A DNA stretch of 9,750 nt from Acidimicrobiaceae bacterium. GTDB taxonomy: Bacteria > Actinomycetota > Acidimicrobiia > Acidimicrobiales > Ilumatobacteraceae. The stretch is from positions 1-9,750 of the forward strand of contig VFMC01000019.1 of the NCBI GenBank assembly GCA_006515795.1, written 5' to 3'. Below the pieces are notes generated by a model. It made no database searches. It worked only from the letters and a program-made list of their open reading frames with translations, and had not been told where the DNA came from. Below, piece by piece: positions 5,932 to 9,750 of the stretch. The translations under genes and the position numbers were made by a program. Each line of letters opens with the position of its first letter. The first letter of the stretch is position 1.

Positions 5932-6441
5932 ATGATTGAGGACTCCCACCCAGCGAGTGATGAGCGGCTCGCAGGCCTGACCGGCCGAATCCGATTCCAC
6001 GATGTACCGGCGGCGTTGCACGATCGGTTGGCGGGCCTGTTCTACGCCGCAGCGCCCGCACCGTCGGCACCGCGGCTGCGACAGCGGATCGAGGCGGCTC
6101 TCCGTGCTGATGGCTTCGGCGGGCTCGTCCTGGCCGGAGCTCGAGGTGGAGAGGCGAGCCGGCAACTGCTGTTCACCGCCGCCGATGTCGACGTGACGAT
6201 CCAGGTGCAACCGGGCGCGTCCGAGACGGCGCACCTCGATGGCATGGTCCTGCACGCCGACGGGGTCGATCGGCAAGGTTCCGTCCGGGTCGAGCGCTGC
6301 GGAGAGGTCGTGGCCGAGCTCGCCACCAGCGACGTCGGGACCTTCCGAATCCGCGACCTCCCGAACGGTGACTACACGCTGGTGATCGAAGTCGACGATG
6401 TCGACGTCGTCGTTGGGCCGATCGAGCTGTCACGCACATGA
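5932..6441 (+). CDS. Hypothetical protein with C-terminal beta domain, coupled to the CHAT protease gene
   Basis: 169 residues, no signal peptide and no membrane segment, so cytosolic. Two parts are visible. An N-terminal mostly helical region (about 10-75) has a Pro/Ala-rich linker around 40-48. A C-terminal beta-rich domain (about 78-167) begins QLLFTAADVDVTIQV and ends with FRIRDLPNGDYTLVIEVDDVDVVV, split here as 138-150 and 151-161. The GTFRIRDLPNGDYTLVI pattern (136-152) resembles carboxypeptidase-regulatory-like and similar Ig-type domains (strand, Leu/Val-Pro-x-Gly-x-Tyr turn, strand). I recall similar small proteins near TPR-CHAT genes and ECF sigma genes in other actinobacteria, but no sigma gene is present here. 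Its stop overlaps the next start (ATGA, 6438-6441), so it is probably made with, and may bind, the protease. ATG 5932 has only a weak upstream GGG; an upstream GTG (5833) adds non-protein-like sequence. Confidence 0.72.
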   Translation: MIEDSHPASDERLAGLTGRIRFHDVPAALHDRLAGLFYAAAPAPSAPRLRQRIEAALRADGFGGLVLAGARGGEASRQLLFTAADVDVTIQVQPGASETAHLDGMVLHADGVDRQGSVRVERCGEVVAELATSDVGTFRIRDLPNGDYTLVIEVDDVDVVVGPIELSRT

Positions 6442-9233
6442 TCGATCCCGCCGCGCTGGCCGAAACGCTCCTGGCGGACCACGACGTCGTCGCGCCGGTC
6501 GATCGGACATCGGTGGCTGCAGCGCTCGACGAGATCTCTCGCCGAGTCGCCGACCACCCGGCTCAGGCGATCAGGGCGATCATCCGTGTCGAGGAGCTCG
6601 CCGCGGCATGCGGCGCCGCCGACGTCGAGGCTCGTGCCATCTACGTGCGGGCGCAGGCCACAGCGGCGACCGGCGACCTCACCACGGCGCTCGGCCTCAT
6701 CGATCGTGCCGCCACCGCGTTTCGCGCCATCGCCCACGCTGGAGCAGCGCTGCGCACGAACCTCGGTCGGGCCCACGTGCTCAACGAGACCGGTCGCCAC
6801 GCAGAGGCGCTCGCCGCCTGCGACCGCATCCTCCACGCGCTCGCTACCGACCCGCCTGCTGATCTAGACGCCGAAGCCTGTCTCGAGCTTGGCGCGGCTG
6901 CCGAGCAGAACCGCGGCCTGTGCTTCGAACTGACAGGTAGGTGGCTCCAGGCGCTCGAGGCCTATGCACACGCCGAGGCCGGGTACTCGCGGCTCGGCGA
7001 CACGGCAAGCATCGGCGAGGTCCTCAACAACCGCGGCCTCGTACTGCTGGCGCTGGGTCGCATCGCCGAGGCACAAGGCGCCTTTCGCGAGGCGCTGGCG
7101 ACGCTCGCCGACGACGATCGCCCGCTTCGGGCGCTGGCCACCAACGGCCTGGCCGAAACGCTGCTGGCGCGGGGCGACTACGTTGCCTGTCTCGACGCGC
7201 TCGGCCAGGCCAAGGCCCTGCTGGCCGAGGTCGACGCTCCGCTTCCCGAGCTCGACCGCACTCTCAGCGCAGCCCGGGCCTACGAGGCGTTGAACCTGCA
7301 CCGCGAGGCGCTCGCGACATACGAAGAGGCGGCGCGGTTCTTCGAACAGGGTGGCCTCGCAGTCGAAGCGGCGCGAGCAGCCTGGGGTGCGGCCCGTATC
7401 CGCCTGGCCATGGGGGATGCTGCTCGCGCCGCAATCGATCTCACCGAGGTGCTGGAAGCGTTCCGGTCGGCCGGCCACGGCCAATGGCTCGCGCTGGCCC
7501 TGCTCGATCGGGCGGCCGCGTCGCGCGCGGTCGGGTCGCTCGGCGAGGCGCTGGTCGATGCGCACGCGGCCTCGTCGATCAGTCGCGAGTCCGACGCACG
7601 CGTCGAGCTCGTGCGGTCGGAGCTTGCGGTCGCCGAGCTCCTCCAGACGCAGGGTCACGATGCGGGCGCCGCCACCGCGATCGGTCTGGCCGCCGAGGCA
7701 CTCCACGACGTCGATCTGGCGCCGCTGTCGTTGATGGTCGCCCAAGCGCAGGGTCTTCACCTGATGCGCAGCGGCCGTTACGACGAGGCGCGTCTGCCTC
7801 TCGAACGCGCGGCCGACACCGCCGAGGCGCTTCATGCAGGGGTCGACGGCGCCCGCGTCGGGCAACGCTTCATGCTCGACAAGCTCGATGCCTTCGATGC
7901 ACTCATCGAACTGGCGGTGAACGACCCCGCGGTCGCCGACGACCGGCGCGGCATCGAGGTCTTGTCCGCCACCGAGCGGGCGCGACGTCGCCGCTTGGGC
8001 GAGCTCGACGCCCGCGGCCAAGCGGTGTCGACGACACCGGACGACGGCAACGTCTCGCGCGAGCTCGACGCGTTGTACACCGAGATGCTCACGCCCGGTC
8101 ACACCGATCGCGCCCGGTTCATCCGGCTGAGTGAGCGCGCCGCCGAGCTCGAGCTGCGGCTCAGCCGCGCCCGTCTCGACGACATGCGCAGCGAACGACG
8201 CGACGTCACCCGGTCCACTTCGAGCGAGTTGACGCGGCTGCCCAACGGCGAGACCGTGCTCAGCTGGTACTGGCTGCACGACCGCGTCGTCGCCATCGTC
8301 GTCCGCGATGGTGTGGCCACCCATCGAATGCTTGCAGCACACCGCGACGACGTGGTCGACGCGATCGCCCGCCTCGACGCACAGTGGCAGCACCTTCATG
8401 CCACCGAACAGCTGCTCGCACGGCACCACGATCGGTTCGAGCGAGCCTGCCGGGCTGTGCTCGCCGAGCTCTACGACCTGTTGGTTGCACCCGTCGCCGA
8501 GCTGTTGCCGAGCTCTCCGGCGGCGCCGCTCGTGGTTGCGGCACACGGCCCGCTTCAGCAGGTGCCGGTGCATGCCTTGCACGACGGTGCGAAGTACCTG
8601 GCCGAGCGGTTCACCATCTCCACCACCCCCAGCGTCGCCGACTTCATCTGGCGATCCGGGCTGAAGCACGACGGCAGCGGTTCGTCGCTGGTAATCGCCG
8701 CGTCCGATGCCTCCACGCCCGCCATCACCGCCGAGGGTCATGCCGTGGCCGCACACCTCGGAGACGTCTCGTTGCACATCGGCGATGCCGCCACCTCGAC
8801 CGCGCTCATGAGCGGAGCTTCAGGCGCCGCAGTGCTCCACATCGCCTGCCACGCCCTGTTCCGCCGGGACAACCCGATGTTCTCCTCGTTGCGTCTCGCC
8901 GATCGGTCGATACGGGCCAACGAGCTGCTCGATCTCGATCTGTCGGGCTCGCTCGTCACGCTCAGCTCGTGCGACAGTGCCCGCAGCCACGCCGGCCACG
9001 GCGAAGAGCTCGCGGGGCTGATGCGCACCGTGCTCGGGGCCGGGGCGCGCACGCTGGTCGCGTCGCTCTGGCCCGCCGACGACAGGGCAACTCGCCAGGT
9101 CATGGATGAGTTCTATGGCGGATTACGTGCGCACGGGCCGGCGTCAGCATTGCGTTCTGCGCAGCTGGCCCAACTGGCGCGCACCCCGCACCCCTACCAT
9201 TGGGCTCCGTTCGTCGTCATCGGCGGCCGGTGA
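6438..9233 (+). CDS. TPR-repeat CHAT-domain protease (caspase-like)
   Basis: 931-residue cytosolic protein. Residues about 25-480 are alpha-helical with many TPR-like repeats; clear units include 194-225 (EVLNNRGLVLLALGRIAEAQ then GAFREAL), 233-263 and 434-464. They form a likely ligand- or partner-sensing superhelix. A charged helical linker (505-590) follows. The C-terminal CHAT domain (about 600-931) shows the family order: LSWYWLHDRVVAIVV (608-622), GPLQQVPVHAL (704-714), YLAERFTISTTPS (720-732), the catalytic His805 in HIACHALF, Cys845 in LSSCDSA, then ELAGLMRTVLGAGARTLVAS (857-876) and HPYHWAPFVVIGG (918-930). The Cys-His dyad of clan CD peptidases is therefore intact. Most CHAT proteins read THG and SACET/SACxS around these residues, so this is a mild variant. 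ATG 6438 overlaps the previous stop by 4 nt. CHAT proteases act in bacterial defence (for example with type III-E CRISPR effectors) and cell-death circuits; the role here is unknown. Confidence 0.9.
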   Translation: MIDPAALAETLLADHDVVAPVDRTSVAAALDEISRRVADHPAQAIRAIIRVEELAAACGAADVEARAIYVRAQATAATGDLTTALGLIDRAATAFRAIAHAGAALRTNLGRAHVLNETGRHAEALAACDRILHALATDPPADLDAEACLELGAAAEQNRGLCFELTGRWLQALEAYAHAEAGYSRLGDTASIGEVLNNRGLVLLALGRIAEAQGAFREALATLADDDRPLRALATNGLAETLLARGDYVACLDALGQAKALLAEVDAPLPELDRTLSAARAYEALNLHREALATYEEAARFFEQGGLAVEAARAAWGAARIRLAMGDAARAAIDLTEVLEAFRSAGHGQWLALALLDRAAASRAVGSLGEALVDAHAASSISRESDARVELVRSELAVAELLQTQGHDAGAATAIGLAAEALHDVDLAPLSLMVAQAQGLHLMRSGRYDEARLPLERAADTAEALHAGVDGARVGQRFMLDKLDAFDALIELAVNDPAVADDRRGIEVLSATERARRRRLGELDARGQAVSTTPDDGNVSRELDALYTEMLTPGHTDRARFIRLSERAAELELRLSRARLDDMRSERRDVTRSTSSELTRLPNGETVLSWYWLHDRVVAIVVRDGVATHRMLAAHRDDVVDAIARLDAQWQHLHATEQLLARHHDRFERACRAVLAELYDLLVAPVAELLPSSPAAPLVVAAHGPLQQVPVHALHDGAKYLAERFTISTTPSVADFIWRSGLKHDGSGSSLVIAASDASTPAITAEGHAVAAHLGDVSLHIGDAATSTALMSGASGAAVLHIACHALFRRDNPMFSSLRLADRSIRANELLDLDLSGSLVTLSSCDSARSHAGHGEELAGLMRTVLGAGARTLVASLWPADDRATRQVMDEFYGGLRAHGPASALRSAQLAQLARTPHPYHWAPFVVIGGR

Positions 9234-9264
9234 GACCACGAGGACCTAGGACCGAGGATCCGTC

Positions 9265-9750
9265 ATGAGCAGAATCCGTTCAACAACCCGACGTCGTGTC
9301 ATGGCCGTGTTCGCTTTGGTCGCGGTGGCAGGCAGCGTCGACCTCGACGTCGGCCCGGCCGCGGCGCGCGACGTGCTGCCCCAGCCGATCGGAGTGATCG
9401 TCGGGCTCGTACCGGGCGAGTCGATCGAGGCCGTCGCGGCTCGCCACGCGACTACATCGATCGACGCCATCCCGGCGCTGTCGGCGTACCTCGTCACCTG
9501 GAACGATGCGCGAACCGCCGACCAGGTGGCCGACGAGCTGGCGCTCGATCCGGCCGTCGACTTCGCGAACCGCAACCTCACCACCCGGGCACCGGAGGTG
9601 GCGTTCTCCGGCCGCATCTACAAGTGGACCAGCGCACCGCCCAGCGATGTCGTCACGCAATGGGCGGCCGGCGCGATCGGTCTGGCCGCGGCGCATGCCA
9701 CCACCACGGGTACCGGGGTCACAGTCGCCGTCCTCGATACCGGCATCGTT
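9265..9750 (+). CDS. Exported subtilisin-like (S8) serine protease, N-terminal 162 residues (cut by window end)
   Basis: Starts at ATG 9265, with GAGG 7 nt upstream and 31 nt after the CHAT protease stop. Residues 1-34 are an export signal: a basic TTRRRVM stretch, hydrophobic AVFALVAVAG (14-23), and a likely cut after AAA (32-34). The paired arginines could suit the Tat route, but a Sec signal is equally compatible. Residues about 43-105 look like an inhibitor I9-type prodomain (VIVGLVPGESIEAVA, SAYLVTW, DELALDPAVDFANRN). A linker follows, then the catalytic domain opens with QWAAGAIGLAAAHATTTG (132-149) and GVTVAVLDTGI (151-161), where Asp158 is the first residue of the Asp-His-Ser triad. 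The His and Ser blocks lie beyond the window, so activity cannot be judged. It is probably co-transcribed with the CHAT protease gene. Confidence 0.88.
   Translation, partial: MSRIRSTTRRRVMAVFALVAVAGSVDLDVGPAAARDVLPQPIGVIVGLVPGESIEAVAARHATTSIDAIPALSAYLVTWNDARTADQVADELALDPAVDFANRNLTTRAPEVAFSGRIYKWTSAPPSDVVTQWAAGAIGLAAAHATTTGTGVTVAVLDTGIV

Noticed and set aside
6864..8777. 637-codon open frame antisense to the TPR-CHAT gene
   Set aside because: Shadow frame. The sense strand carries TPR and CHAT motifs with catalytic residues, while the antisense product has no recognisable pattern.
9240..9258. Short repeats (AGGACC twice, then GAGGA) before the subtilase gene
   Set aside because: Too short to be a binding array. 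The GAGG part is adequately explained as the ribosome binding site.

Overview
The window is about two-thirds G+C and densely coded on both strands, with GTG starts and several start codons that lack a Shine-Dalgarno site but sit 6-7 nt after a TAnnnT box. This points to a high-GC actinobacterium. The style resembles Acidimicrobiia (Ilumatobacter-like), but nothing here proves the lineage. There is no tRNA, rRNA, insertion sequence, CRISPR array or obvious recent transfer.

Layout. Bases 1-191 (minus) hold the N-terminal end of a ribulose-phosphate 3-epimerase. It diverges from 225-1445 (plus), a TRAM / Fe-S cluster RNA m5U methyltransferase. The two starts share a 33-nt region with mirrored TACCCT boxes. 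Bases 1432-2615 (minus) encode two tandem, 4-nt-overlapping flavodoxin-fold NAD(P)H oxidoreductases. Divergent from them is an MFS permease (2689-3900, plus), probably leaderless. An SDR oxidoreductase (3858-4613, minus) runs into the permease tail with a 43-nt overlap and is the second gene of a GNAT-SDR pair (GNAT 4600-5217, minus). A small exported protein (5376-5759, plus) follows, closed by a strong intrinsic terminator.

The most interesting part is the final plus-strand gene set, 5932 to the window edge. It holds a 169-residue protein with a C-terminal beta domain, a 931-residue TPR-CHAT caspase-like cysteine protease joined to it by an ATGA overlap, and 31 nt later an exported subtilisin-like (S8) proprotease cut by the window end. 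Co-transcription of a caspase-fold protease with a secreted zymogen protease suggests a proteolytic or stress-response module. Its partners and trigger are inferred, not shown. No sigma factor, NTPase or transmembrane sensor gene lies next to it inside the window.

The longest stretches without a gene are 5218-5375 (divergent promoters, one small hairpin) and 5760-5931 (terminator, then a weak promoter-like stretch). No gap exceeds 300 bases.
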